NCBI GenBank assembly: GCA_022606425.2
Contig: JAHDVF020000899.1
Span: 124,001-188,000 of the forward strand
Reading direction: 5' to 3'
From: Lepidostoma basale
Taxonomy: Eukaryota > Arthropoda > Insecta > Trichoptera > Lepidostomatidae
DNA: 64,000 nucleotides
Positions 48,960 through 58,739 of this stretch are shown here, piece by piece. The stretch's first letter is position 1. Each line of letters opens with the position of its first letter. A program made the translations under genes and the position numbers. The notes beneath the pieces were generated by a model. That model made no database searches. It saw only the letters and a list, made by a program, of their open reading frames with translations, and was not told the DNA's origin.

Positions 48960-49205
48960 TGATCCTTAAAGGACGCATAGGTCATTTGGAGAATGTCCAC
49001 ATCGACTGACACCTCATTCAAGAGCACCATACCCCGGGTCATTGTATGCTGCGTCATGACATTTGTCGTGCTATGCGGTATGCACAACAGATCGTGTCTT
49101 CTATCGCGAGCATACCTGTCCGGTGCATTGAGGCCCTAACACTCTAATAGGTATGGGCTATCAATGAGGTTACGGAGCATTTTAAATCCTAAGATCATCA
49201 ATGTA
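48960..49205 (-). mobile_element. Jockey-like LINE fragment (family J2)
   Basis: Reverse strand reads MLRNLIDSPYLLEC, stop, GLNAPDRYARDRRHDLLCIP, HSTTNVMTQHTMTRGMVLLN and EVSVDVDILQMTYASFKDHI. The L..LIDSP.LL..LGL.AP.R..R.R.DLL..P...TN.......R...LLNE...D.DI....F...I pattern is the jockey C-terminus. One stop interrupts about 80 codons. Confidence 0.75.
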
Positions 49206-49254
49206 CCTTTTCTTCTTGATTCGAGACTGTTAATTAATAAATATTCTCAAGAGC

Positions 49255-49325
49255 CTTCCCGCTGTCCGCACAATATTTTCGCTCCACCTGGTAGGCTGTC
49301 TCCCGACACTTCTTCGGCCCAACTC
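49255..49325 (-). mobile_element. LINE fragment, family D (short)
   Basis: Reverse strand reads GRQPTRWSENIVRTAGR, matching the GRQPTRW segment of the family D copy near 10120. Confidence 0.5.
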
Positions 49326-49334
49326 CATTCAGTA

Positions 49335-49960
49335 ACCACCTCTCTAGATTTCTCCACATTCATACATCATAACATGCACGCTCATCGATTTTTCCGACTA
49401 CGAATATGGCCGCCTTTCAGTATTTGATTAATTTGGTCATGCCATGCTTTCCTTGTATATAACAATTTAACCATTTTTTCTTGTCCATTTGTTCAATATG
49501 TCCAAACCATCTCAGGGATTCTTTTTTATGTTTACTTATGATGCAATCATTTGCCTTACATTTCTTTCTTATTTCGTCGTTCGGTATTCTATCATATACC
49601 GTTATCAAATCAGTTTGTTAACTCAAAAGACATTACAAACAGGAAAATGTTTAAGGCGTTATCCTGCACATTCTTCTCAGAGATCTCATTTCTACGGCAT
49701 TCATCCTACTTTCATATTTTTTTTGCCAGCTCCAATTTTCACTTCCATGCATAAGGGTTAGTACTATAACTCCATTATGTATTGCCATCTTGAATTTAGT
49801 TGAAATATTTCTATATGCAGTGATGACTTTGAGAGCGACGACTCTTCTTTCGATACCTTTCTCCATTTTTCAATCTCTTGTAAACATGCTTCCCAGATAA
49901 ATAAGTTCGGTTACTTGTTCCAGTTTCTCCCATTCGCGCTTTTGTCAAAAAATGTCACAA
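49335..49960 (-). mobile_element. LINE family A (subfamily 4) with a family J tail inside
   Basis: Complements of RCMNVEKSREV, ACMLRCMNVE-like, DQINQILKGGHIRS-like, MDKKKWLN, SLRWFGHIEQ, KCKANDCIISKHKKE, VYDRIPNDEIRKK and, after 49666, SLRRMCRI, HGSENWSWQKKYESRMNAVE, MAIHNGVIVLTLM, YRNISTKFK and ERRVVALKV. At 49602-49665 about 64 bp matching the complement of the family J 3' end interrupt the frame. Confidence 0.85.
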
Positions 49961-49964
49961 AATA

Positions 49965-50288
49965 GTTATTCAAAAATAATAGTATACCTTCCCAATGAAC
50001 ACCCTGTATCTTTCTCTTATATGGTCATCGGAAGTTAATGCCACTGGAAATATAATAGTTATTTTCGTAACTTAACATATTATTTGCCCTATGTGACTGC
50101 TAAATATTAATATAAGGGCTTTACATGTATTATACGAGTATATGAAGAAAGCCGATTATATTTCAATAAAGCAAATCTTGAATAATTTGATACGAAACCA
50201 TCACGACGCTTCATAAATTAATATTATGATTTCGAAATGTGGCAATAGGGATGTGATTTACAATCGATGTTTTTATATCGAGATGAAA
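49965..50288. other. AT-rich stretch, nothing recognised
   Basis: No coding similarity or repeat partner noticed. Confidence 0.4.
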
Positions 50289-50289
50289 T

Positions 50290-50460
50290 AAATGTCATCG
50301 CAAACAAAATCCTATCTAAAAAGCTAAGATGGCATTGCACAATGGTGTTCTTGTTCCGACCCTTATGCATAAAAGTGAAGCATGAAACTGGCAAAAGAAG
50401 GATGAAAGTAGAATTAATGCAGTAGAAGTAGTAGAGTAGAGGGTGAAGTAAATCTGTATA
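50290..50460 (+). mobile_element. LINE fragment, family A
   Basis: Encodes VIANKILSKKLRWHCTMVFL in the usual frame mix, LMHKSEA and ELMQ; corresponds to the VVIANKNLSKK...GVLVPTLMYGSEAWNWQKKDES segment. It ends at 50450. Confidence 0.75.
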
Positions 50461-50534
50461 TGATAGAATGTACAGATTTAAAAATGCAAATATGTATATT
50501 CAGACTGCCTTATATAAAGTATCAAACTTTATAA

Positions 50535-50945
50535 ATAGAAGTGAAGCCTGGAGCTAGGTGTAGAAAGATGAATGTAGGATAAATGCCGTAGAAATGAGAT
50601 CAATGAGAAGAATGTTTAGGAAAACGATTTATGATAGAAAAGAGAAAGTCGAAATAAGGAAGAAATGTAAGTCAGATGATTGCATCATAAGTAAAATTAC
50701 ATAAGGATCTCTGAGATAGTTTGGACATATGGATCCAATGAACGATAGAAGACTGGTTAAAATTTTGTATACAAGAGTAGCCGCGGATGGAAAGAAAAGC
50801 ATGGCATAACCGATCAATTAAATACTAAAAGGCGGCCACATTCGAAGTCGGAAAAATCGACGAGCATGTATGTTGCGATGCATAAATGTAAAATAACAGT
50901 ATTGTGGTCCAATCATAATGCCTGCCCCTTCAAAGAGCACGCCGT
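50535..50945 (+). mobile_element. LINE fragment, family A (subfamily 4), decayed
   Basis: SEAWS-like, DECRINAVEMRSMRRMFRKT, IYDRK, VEIRKKCKSDDCIISKIT, then a stop, S..FGHMDPMNDRRLVK and KGGHIRSRKNRRACMLRCIN. It has several stop codons and a deleted GRPRKT segment. Its terminus meets a reverse-oriented copy at 50940. Confidence 0.75.
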
Positions 50946-51035
50946 TTGCCCGAGGGGTAGGCAGAAAGGATGGACCGCCAATTGTTATATCACTTCGGCA
51001 TTCACACACCGTTACACGCACGCTCGTCGATAGTT
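50936..51035 (-). mobile_element. LINE family A terminal fragment
   Basis: Complement of the GGCAAACGGCGTG terminus and of a GGTCCATCCTTTCTGCCTAC stretch; joined tail to tail with the previous copy. Confidence 0.65.
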
Positions 51036-51610
51036 CATACTTTGTTTACAACACATGTACCGACCGGTAATCATGTTCGATTCTTAAGTTTCCTTATCAG
51101 GCTGATTTCTACAGTAACCCCATTTCTTTTGAATAACTACGCAATATTAAAATAAAATATTATAACTGATTAATTCAAATGAAAATATAATATAATTTTT
51201 TTTATATTTCGAACACTGTCTCAATATTTTGAATCGATTGAGCATTCGATTATTCCATCTCTTAATACATACAGTACTTAAATAGGTACCTACCACATTC
51301 CGGGCATTCTGACATGTTATTATTATTTGACACTTTGTGATTCTGTATGCTCGCAATGTAGGTACTAATGTTGGCACAAATCTGTTAATTTATTATTATC
51401 TATGGTTCGTGGGTGGTTTATACAATGGCTACTATTCTTACGATAAAACGAAAACTAATCATTTTTGTGTGACCTCTTGATACACGTGAGAAGTGTGCTT
51501 AGAGTTAATCATAGAAACTCTAATATTTCAAACAATTACACACTTTATTTTTATTAACTCACGGTATTACTGTAAACATTCTGTGCTTAATTCTAATCAA
51601 TCAAGACACA
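51036..51610. other. AT-rich stretch, nothing recognised
   Basis: No repeat partner or coding similarity over about 570 bp. Confidence 0.45.
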
Positions 51611-51611
51611 G

Positions 51612-51990
51612 TTTGTTACACTTTCTTCTTTTTCATCTTCTTCAGCCTATTCCCGTTCACTCCTGGACAAAGGCCTCCTACAATCGCTTTTCTCGCCACT
51701 CTGACTTGTGCAGACTGCATCCAGGATTCGACGTGTCTGTTCAGATCATCCTTCCACCGTAGTTGCGTTCGCCCTGCACTTCTCTTTACCGTCCACGGTC
51801 TCCAAGTCAGCAGCCTTCTTGTCCATTTTTCGTCCGAGCTTCTGGCTTCGTGACCTGCCCATTGCCACTGAGTCGCTACCCGGTGAATGATGTCATTGAC
51901 CTTTGCGTTTTCTCTTACTGTATTGTTTCTGACTCTGTCTCTTAGGCTTATTCCTAATTTGGCTCTTTCCATGGCTCTTTGGGTCACTCA
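51612..51990 (-). mobile_element. LINE fragment, RTE-like family D (variant)
   Basis: Reverse strand frame (51616-51987) reads MTQRAMERAKLGISLRDRVR, NNTVRENAKVNDIIHRVATQ, WQWAGHEARSSDEKWTRRLL, TWRPWTVKRSAGRTQLRWKD, DLNRHVESWMQSAQVRVARK and AIVGGLCPGVNGNRLKKMKK. The QRAMER...LRDR...T.V.D...R...W.W.GH......RW......WRP...R..GR...RW.DD pattern is that of family D, though the extreme C-terminus differs from GEAYIQQW. The frame is unbroken. A 60-bp relative is at 55022. Confidence 0.88.
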
Positions 51991-52084
51991 TAGTTTCTCG
52001 GCACTATCTAGTAATATTCAATAAGAGTAAAGTTATCTCGATAAGTTTTTAAGATCCAAAACCTTATATCGAGAAATGTATAAA

Positions 52085-52150
52085 AAACCAACCTACCACA
52101 ACAACAAACCATCACGCCGTTACCCGGATGAGTAGGCACACAGAATGTAT
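52085..52150 (-). mobile_element. LINE family A terminal fragment
   Basis: ACAACAACAAACCATCACGC and CGTTACCCGG: the complement of a TTG-type tail and terminus only. Confidence 0.65.
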
Positions 52151-52278
52151 ATGAAAAATGTAGTTCTTCAAAATGATCATATTCAGCAGTTTGATTGCTT
52201 TCATCACCACAGGCAAGTGTGGATAACATCTCATTGTTTTTTTTTTAATTATATGAAATAAAATCTGTTCTGTGATAT

Positions 52279-52720
52279 GTAGTCCTCGCGAGGCGAGATA
52301 TTACGTTATGCTGAAGAGGTATCCCTACATGAGGGAGTATGGTAGCTATCTGTGGCTTTTTCCCACAGCATTTCTGTTGGGAATGTTAGGAATCAACTTT
52401 CTGCTGCTTCAAAGAATTATAACCAATTTCTCTTATCTCAAAATTTAGCTGTGCTGGGGGATGTAGGTATTTTTGTCCCTATAGCAATTGAATAGATTGT
52501 TTTACGTATCGGTCACCAGAATTAACCTGCCTCTGGTGACACCAGTGGGAAGGGTAATCAGTCTTTTGAACACGATCTCTTCGGAGATGGGCGTCTTTTA
52601 TTTTAGTAAAATAACGTTTAGAAAACAAATACTATTGACTTTAGAGAACTTGTCTTCGTAAAGTCAAACCTTCTCTCATGCGTTCCTAGTATTTTACCTA
52701 TTCTCAAAGAGATGCCTAAC
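52279..52720 (+). mobile_element. Jockey-like LINE fragment (family J), decayed
   Basis: Encodes MLKRYPYMREYGSYLWLFPT, AFLLGMLGI, then frame changes, AVLGDVGIFVPIAIE-like and RINLPLVTPVGRVISLLNTI, SSEMGVFYF. The RVQKK segment is replaced by a deletion. Sequence after 52610 continues the family J 3' region (GACTTTAGAGAACTTGTCTT, TCTCATGCGTTCCTAG). Confidence 0.8.
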
Positions 52721-52824
52721 TGTAAATAGTCCATTGTTTTTGCCAAAACACTATGATACTTTAACATTATAATCTGTCAAATTAATAAACTTTGTTTTAT
52801 GTATCACAATTGTATATTTATTTT

Positions 52825-52868
52825 TCGCGACAGTTGTTTCGTCAAACTATGTTGACATCATCAGGTGT
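52825..52868 (-). ncRNA. Hammerhead-ribozyme-like motif HH5
   Basis: Reverse strand: ACAC, CTGATGA, T, GTCAA, CATAGT, TTGAC, GAAAC, AACT, GTC, GCGA. The core is canonical and stem II GTCAA/TTGAC is perfect. Stem I is weak by eye, with only alternate pairs between ACAC and GCGA. Confidence 0.38.
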
Positions 52869-53090
52869 TACAATAATATATCAAATGTCAAATTTCGCGA
52901 TTTTTCGAACCTTTATGTGTATTTGTTCCTATGTCAATCTGAATAATTTCTTTGATATAATTTTGAAGTTATTGCTGGAGTTGAGTTAGGTACCTAATTA
53001 TTTTAATTAAAAGAACGGTTAGTCACAATTTATAGGAGAATATACGAGTATTCAAGGTTAAAAATAAAATAATAATAAAAAATTAATTAA

Positions 53091-53133
53091 CACCTGATGA
53101 TTTCAACATAGGTTGATGAAACAACTGTCGCGA
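53091..53133 (+). ncRNA. Hammerhead-ribozyme-like motif HH6
   Basis: CAC, CTGATGA, TT, TCAAC, ATAG, GTTGA, T, GAAAC, AACT, GTC, GCG. Stem II pairs over five bases but is separated from the core by unpaired T residues. Stem I is weak as in HH5. Confidence 0.33.
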
Positions 53134-53199
53134 AAAATAAAAATACAATTTTGATACATAAAACAACGTTTTTTAATTTAACAGATTAAACTTTAAATG

Positions 53200-53750
53200 T
53201 TTGTAATGTTTTTTGAGAAAATTAACTTATTAGATTTAAAGAGAAACAAAGAAATAACTATCATAATTGCGTTAATAACATAATTCTGCATGTATTTTTT
53301 CTTTTATGCTATTTTTCCCCTCTACAAATTGATTTGGCTTGCGTGTTATGATGTAAAGCGTTATTAAACAAAACAGTAATAACTATCATTATATTTCCAT
53401 ATTTATAAATAAATATGTGTTCTTTTAAAAATTGCCTGACATATACTATAGGTATATGTCATGCTGGAGAAACTAGTACAATCAAGGCAATATATATGCA
53501 TTAAGACTGGCTGAAGTAAGACCACCATGAAGGTCTGTGTCTAGTGGACGCTATTCTGTTTGATCTGGCTAAGGAAGGCGAAATGAATTTTTGGGAACAA
53601 AAGGCACACAATATGGAAAAAAAACATCATCAAACCGGCTTAAACTCTTCAAGACTTGTACAGGGTCTGTTCTGAAAGTAGTAAGATTCATATATTCAAC
53701 TCAAAAATATATATTCATGAGAATAGTACAAACGATTAGAATTTTTCAAA
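53200..53750. other. Mostly unrecognised, begins with a family J-like tail
   Basis: GTTTGTAATGTTTTTTGAGA at 53200-53219 resembles the family J 3' end. The remainder shows no identifiable feature. Confidence 0.4.
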
Positions 53751-53754
53751 GTAG

Positions 53755-53872
53755 CACCAAATGTAGAGGAATCCCGAGATGTATTCCAGGACAGAGCATT
53801 GTGGCGATTCATCCTCTTTACCTACCCCTCCGGTGAAATGGCGTGATGGTTAGTTAGTTAGTTAGTTAGTTA
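53755..53872 (+). mobile_element. LINE fragment, family A 3' end
   Basis: Encodes NVEESRDVFQDRALWRFILF, TYPSGEMA and the tail (TTAG)n with five units. It is similar to subfamily 4 (GEMA). Confidence 0.8.
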
Positions 53873-53954
53873 TTTTTGAATTTATATAAATAGTGACAAA
53901 TTTGTTTTGCCTTGCTAGGGCATTCTCAAACTGACAGTTTGAGGATAAACTGTT

Positions 53955-54013
53955 TAACTGGCAAAAGAAAGATGAAAGTAGAATAAATACAGTAGAAATC
54001 AGATATCTTAGAC
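53955..54013 (+). mobile_element. LINE family A copy, left part, split by insertion
   Basis: Encodes NWQKKDESRINTVEIRYLR and is interrupted at TCTTAGAC; it resumes at 54329. Confidence 0.82.
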
Positions 54014-54336
54014 CCTAGGTTCTCAAAATGGGCAATAACGCCCCCTTGTGGGCGTTTGAGACTTTCAGGGGGGCAGTAGAAGATCCAGAAAAAATAGAAA
54101 GCGTGGGCAAATAAAAAAAATATAGTCTAAATAGACAAAAAAACACGCTAATCGCGTAGGTACTAATAAAGCAAATGAAACTTAAATAATGGTTTATTTT
54201 TTATTGTATGTATTGTAATCATTTTCCCATATTTCGAATATTTGGAATAACTTTTATGGGAGGAGGGCGTTGAACGTTTATTTTTCTTATAAAGGGGGCG
54301 GTGACCCAGAAAAGATTGTAAACCTATGTCTTAGAC
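54006..54336. mobile_element. hAT-like non-autonomous element, 8-bp duplication
   Basis: TCTTAGAC at 54006-54013 and 54329-54336 flanks a 315-bp segment within a family A copy. The ends CCTAGGTTCTCAA (left) and CATAGGTTTACAA (right, inward) form imperfect terminal repeats of about 13 bp. Subterminal GGGCAATAACGCCCCCTTGT, GGGCG and AAGGGGGCGGTGACC resemble hAT elements related to ZBED-type families. An 8-bp duplication is the hAT rule. No coding. Confidence 0.85.
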
Positions 54337-54615
54337 GAATATGTAAAAATATGTGAATGATAGAGTGTCGAATGAAAACATAAGAAGAGAATGCAGTGCA
54401 AATGAAAGTGTTATGAAAAAAATACTGAAAGGAACATTAATGAAGAAAGCATGTGTTAACGGTGTAAATGGAACTAGAAATAGAGAATGACTGAGGAAAA
54501 CGTGGCATGATCAACTGTATCAAATTTTGAACGCCCGCCATGCTAGAAGTCGGAGAAATTGACGTGCGTTCATCATTTCTGCCTATCCCTCCGGGGAAAC
54601 GACGTGATAGTTATA
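54337..54615 (+). mobile_element. LINE family A copy, right part of the split element
   Basis: Continues RICKNM..DRVSNENIRRECSA, NESVMKKILKGTLMKKACVN and GVNGTRN. After a deletion it reads TEENVA-shifted, NARHARSRRN and AYPSGETT, then GTGATAGTT. Confidence 0.8.
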
Positions 54616-54619
54616 AAAA

Positions 54620-55020
54620 AATGTATCATACGTTATTATACGTATTAAACCAATTTATTTTAACTGTTAATTACACTAGTAACAGCTGTTTCTTACAGCT
54701 TGTAATTACGCGATTTGGATTAATAAGTGTAATCATTGCTGTAAAAAGTGTCTTTGGAAACAATAGTACCAATTATTCCTATGAAGGTTAGGTGGCCTAC
54801 AGTTAAGGTGCCGGGAATAACTGAAATGAAGAACTGCGGATAACCACAATAACAGTTAGAAATATAATTGATTTCTTCTCCGATTAGACACACTCCAATT
54901 TTCGTGGGAGATTTGTGGTAAAATTCACCACATTCTTGAATCTTTATTACACCATCATGCCATTCTGTAATATCATTTTAAAATTGTATGATCTTTTTTT
55001 TAAAACGAAAAGGAAAAACC
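54620..55020. other. Stretch with no recognised feature
   Basis: AT-rich; no repeat partner or coding similarity noticed. Confidence 0.4.
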
Positions 55021-55021
55021 T

Positions 55022-55085
55022 TACACGTCTTCTTCTTCAGCCTATTGCCATCTACTCCTGGACAAAGGTCTCCGTCATTCGCTTC
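55022..55085 (-). mobile_element. LINE family D variant, 3' end
   Basis: CTTCTTCTTCAGCCTATTGC and CATCTACTCCTGGACAAAGG match the 3' end of the copy at 51612-51690 (TCTTCAGCCTATTCCCGTTC, ACTCCTGGACAAAGGCCTCC). Confidence 0.65.
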
Positions 55086-55261
55086 CAAATCAAACCAAAT
55101 CAAATCAGAATATTTTCTCAAAAGATATTACAAACAACAATTATACTTTAAGGCATCTATTGAGAACAGGTTAAACATTAAAAAAAATATACCAGGAACG
55201 CATGAGAAATGATTCGACATTAGGAATACAAGATACTCTCTTAAGTCAAGAGTATTTGTCT
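55086..55261 (-). mobile_element. Family J 3' untranslated fragment
   Basis: AATCAAATCAGAATATTTTC, TCAAAAGATATTACAAAC, ACCAGGAACGCATGAGA and AAGTCAAGAGTATTTG form the complement of the family J 3' region, better preserved than other copies. It abuts the next family A copy. Confidence 0.6.
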
Positions 55262-55635
55262 TCTACAGTTGAAATGAGATCTCTTAGAAGAATGTGTGGA
55301 TACTCTGTGTATGATAGAGTGCCGAATGAAAATATAAGAAGTGAATGCGGTGCGAATGATGGTGTCATGAACAAAATAATGAAAGGATCATTAAGATGAT
55401 TTGGACATATTGAAAGAATTAATGAAGAAAGAATGGTAAAAAAATTATATGTTAATGATGTAAATGGAACCAGAAATAGAGGAAGACCGAGGAAAACGTG
55501 GCACGATCAAATAAATCAAATATTGAATGTCGGCCATGTGAGGAGTCAGAGAAATATGTCAGGAAAGAAAAGTGTGGCAGTCCATTCTTTCTGCCTCCCC
55601 CTTCGGGGAGACGGCGTGATGGTTAGTTTGTTTGT
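55262..55635 (+). mobile_element. LINE fragment, family A (subfamily 2)
   Basis: Reads VEMRSLRRMCGYSVYDRVPN, ENIRSECGANDGVMNKIMKG, SLR, stop for W, FGHIERINEERMVKKLYVND, VNGTRNRGRPRKTWHDQINQ, ILNVGHVRSQRN. Then a 50-bp deletion joins to MSGKKSVAVHSFCLPLRGDG (shifted). The tail is GATGGTTAGTTTGTTTG. Confidence 0.9.
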
Positions 55636-55744
55636 TAATTAGTGATATGTAGCTTATACGAGTATATCGTATTTTGTCAAGTGATTTTTATTCCTGAGCA
55701 AAGTTATTAAGTTTGTTTATTTAATATAACTAAAATTTATTAAC

Positions 55745-55975
55745 TAAGAAAGTAACCATCACGCCTTTTAGGCAGGGACTATTGACTCCTACACTGCTCT
55801 ATCCTGACACACCTCTCGATCTTCTTCTATCATCGGAACATGTGGCTGCATTTTAGTAATTGATTAATACCATACCATGTCTTCCTCAGCCATGTTCTTT
55901 TCATTCATACTGTTTGCATACAACTTAAAGTTCTTAAAACCCGAAACAAAATAACCAAGCTTCACTTCCATACAT
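55745..55975 (-). mobile_element. LINE fragment, family A, left arm of a head-to-head pair
   Basis: Complement of a terminus (AACCATCACGCC), then decayed complements of CQDRAV, GKNMAEEDMVWY-like sequence and MYGSEAWLF. Ends at CATACATGAG where the next copy starts in the other direction. Confidence 0.7.
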
Positions 55976-56275
55976 GAGGTGGTTCGGACATATGGAACGA
56001 ATGGATGAGAGTAGAATGGTTAAAAAGTTGTACACAAGCAGCGTGAGTGGGAAAAGAAGCCGAGGACGACCGAGGAAAACATGGCATGACCAAATTAATC
56101 AATTACTAAAAGGCGGCCACATTCGAAGTCGGAACAATCGACGTGCGTGCATGTTAAGATGTATGGATGTAGAGGAATCTCGAGAGGTATGCCAGGACAG
56201 GCCAGTGTGGCGATCCATCCTCTCTGCCTACCCCTCCGGGAAATGGCGTGATGGTTAGTTAGTTAGTTAGTACAA
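55976..56275 (+). mobile_element. LINE fragment, family A (subfamily 4), right arm
   Basis: Frame reads RWFGHMERMDESRMVKKLYT, SSVSGKRSRGRPRKTWHDQI, NQLLKGGHIRSRNNRRACML, RCMDVEESREVCQDRPVWRS, ILSAYPSGKW. One G is lost in GGGGAAATGG, shifting the last codons. The tail is TTAGTTAGTTAGTTAG. Confidence 0.92.
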
Positions 56276-56279
56276 AATA

Positions 56280-56718
56280 ACCTCTACGGGAATGAAATTA
56301 TAAATAAAATTTTATGATTGACTGTGTAATGGTTTCTTCCAAACTTTTTTCCCATACAATTTTTAGAGGTGTTTGTAATATTTATGACCAAAAGGGCTTT
56401 AAGTTATTATTTGATTGTATTTCACCAGAAATGGGCCACCTTAAGTGACGTTAATTGAAAAAAATGTATTTTGGAAAAGAAAATATAATTTTCTAATCCG
56501 ATTAGAACCTATTAAAAATCGTATCCGGCATAATGTAAATCAAAATATTCTGATGTGTAAAATTCTCATAAAATTATAATAATAGTAAAAATTCATAATG
56601 ATCGTATTGTGATCTTAGGATAAAAAATCTGTTCTTTTTATTGCTAATTATAGGCTATAAAAAAATCGATCAAGGTAAGAACGAAAGAAAACAGCTTCCA
56701 TGTGTAATGACTTTTAAT
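56280..56718. other. AT-rich stretch, nothing recognised
   Basis: No coding similarity or paired repeats. Confidence 0.45.
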
Positions 56719-56720
56719 AT

Positions 56721-56970
56721 AACTTACCATCACGCCGCCAGATTGTTCTTTCCTGACATACTTCTCTCGTTTCCTTCGAGCCGTGCACGTACGTCGATTT
56801 TTTCGACTCCTCACATGGCCGACATTCAATATTTGATATATTAGATCGTGCCACGTTTTCCTCAATATTCTCTGTATATAGTTCCGTTTACATCGTTAAC
56901 TATACTTTCTTTACCATTTTTTCTTCATTCATTCTTACTATGTGTACACACCATCTTAATTTATCCTTTG
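56721..56970 (-). mobile_element. LINE fragment, family A
   Basis: Complements of a shortened terminus (CCATCACGCCG), KYVRKEQS, VRSRKNR, LIYQILNVGH, RKTWHDL and NVNGTIYRE; ends in degenerate RWCTHS-like sequence. Confidence 0.8.
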
Positions 56971-57034
56971 TAATTGTATTGGCTAAGAGTTTGTAAGTGT
57001 GCATTTGATTTCATAAGTATAAAAATATTGTTTT

Positions 57035-57720
57035 AATTTACTTAGGAAATTGAAAAACTTTGTTTAATGCACTATTTAATAAAAAAATATTTAAAAACAT
57101 GACATGTTTCGGAGGATACCTCCATCTTCAGGCGTAAAAATATAATAAAAACTAAACAAATTACCTAATTAATTTAATTTATTTAATTAATAAACTTATT
57201 CTACTTAATTAATTAATTAATTAATTTAAAATAATTTTAACCTAACTAATTAATTTAGTTAAACTAAACAATTCATTTTTAAGATCATCAAATGAATTTA
57301 CTAAAATCTCTTGATGGAAGTTCATTTTAAATAATAATTAAATAAAACGATGTTTTTTTTTAAACTATTTCAACTTTTGTCTTTATTTCGACAGCGACCG
57401 GTTTCGCCAGGCTTGCTGGCATCGACAGATCGACAGACAGACACTGACAGACCAGTCAGTCGATGCGAGCGAGCTTGGCGAAACCAGTCGGTGTCGAAAT
57501 AAAGACAAAAATGGAAGTAGTTAAAAAACATCGTTTTATTTAATTATTATTTAAACAATTCGTTTTTCTTTGTTTAGTTTTTATAAGATGGAGGTATCCT
57601 CCGAAACATGTCGTCGTTTTTTGTTTTTAAATATTTTCTAGATTACGAACAAAGTTATTTTCAATTTAGTAAGTGTATTACTATGGAATTCCTCAGTGTT
57701 ATCTAAGCTTTCATTTAACA
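57035..57720. repeat. Inverted pair of the 24640-type repeat around a second inverted repeat
   Basis: Outer arms: complement of CCTGAAGATGGAGGTATCCT ... at 57040-57135, and AAGATGGAGGTATCCTCCGA at 57587-57710 with GGAATTCCTCAGTGTTATC. Inner arms at 57370-57425 and 57450-57530 carry GTCTTTATTTCGACAGCGAC and its complement GTGTCGAAATAAAGAC. Between lies (TTAA)n low-complexity sequence (57165-57260). The right outer motif has lost CTGA of its core. Confidence 0.65.
57098..57135 (-). ncRNA. Hammerhead-ribozyme-like motif HH7
   Basis: Reverse strand: ACGC, CTGAAGA, T, GGAGG, TAT, CCTCC, GAAAC, AT, GTC, ATGT. Stem II and core are identical to HH1, but the first stem I pair is mismatched. Confidence 0.38.
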
Positions 57721-57724
57721 TGAT

Positions 57725-58300
57725 TGTTTAGTGGTTTTACTTGGATTTAAATTAATTTAACTTAGAGTTTTGCAAAACTAATACCTCAACCATCAAATAG
57801 TATTTAAATTTATAAAAACAATGATTTTAATTGTAAAATTAACTTAACAGATAGACAAATACATTAAAATACCGGTTTTATGAGGCGTACGATCGCCGGA
57901 TACTTTATTGGATCCGCTGTTTGTGATACACCGATATTAGCATTGTACTCGGCTCGTATCAGACAACAAGCAGTGCTAAAAAAATCTAAATTATATTTTA
58001 TGTTGCACGCCTCCGCCAATAAATACTATGATTAACGAAAGTAATCGCGCAATTCGCAATAACTGCCTTGCAATATAAACATGCCCGAAACCTGAGACAT
58101 AGATTACGAAACGTCTCTTTGGCAGATTCTCAAGTAACAGTATCCAAGTATTTCTCTCACTTCATACACCGTACAACTCCTAAAGAGTTTAAGTGGTTAG
58201 GGGCAGTCAGACTGTGAAAAATTATTTTCATTATATTTTTCTTGTCATTAATTTAATTTATTTTATAAAATCAACAAAATTAAATAATTATTTTATGAAG
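57725..58300. other. Stretch with no recognised feature
   Basis: No coding similarity; GGATACTTTATTGGATCCGC and neighbouring sequence have no partner in the window. Confidence 0.4.
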
Positions 58301-58303
58301 AAT

Positions 58304-58735
58304 TAATTGTGTCTCAAAAGAGACGAAGATGTAAATTATTTGGAAACAGAATATCAATTGTTAAATAATTGGAGAGTTTTCTCCAGGCGTTGTCTAGTAA
58401 TGTGTGATAATTGGGTTTGATATCCTTTCACATTACATTTATAAAGATTTTCTACTTAATGCTTACATCTAGCCTCAATAGATAGCGCTAGTGAAGATTG
58501 AACTAAAATATGTGAAATGTTTCTCAACATGGTAACATATATATACAACTTTTAAAAATAATTGTCAGACGTGGTGTTCGTAAGGGCGGAATGGGGAATG
58601 TTGTATTACATAAAGCGATCGCTTAACCCAACCAATGACAGGTCATAAGTCCTGTAAACGCCTCGACTACCATATTCTGTTTCCAAATAATTTACATCTT
58701 CGTCTCTATTGAGATACAATTAATTCTTAATGATT
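58304..58735. mobile_element. MITE M1, complete copy
   Basis: Left end TTAATTGTGTCTCAAAAGAG continues ACGAAGATGTAAATTATTTG and GAAACAGAATA; the right end is its reverse complement (TATTCTGTTTCCAAATAATT ... GAGATACAATTAA). Inverted arms are about 52 bp. The interior includes ATAGCGCTAGTG and GCGATCGCTTAACCCAACCA shared with 14590-14925. Ends lie in a palindromic ATTAATT, so the duplication is ambiguous. No coding. Confidence 0.8.
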
Positions 58736-58739
58736 AACC

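Larger units (their letters stand above)
52769..53195. mobile_element. Fold-back repeat with inverted hammerhead-like motifs
   Basis: Inverted arms of about 100 bp (52770-52880 and 53085-53190) share AAACTTTGTTTTATGTATCA, TTTTTCGCGACAGTTGTTTC and TGACATCATCAGGTGTTA. Each arm carries a CTGATGA ... GAAAC motif pointing toward the outer side. The 200-bp centre is AT-rich and unrecognised. Confidence 0.75.
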
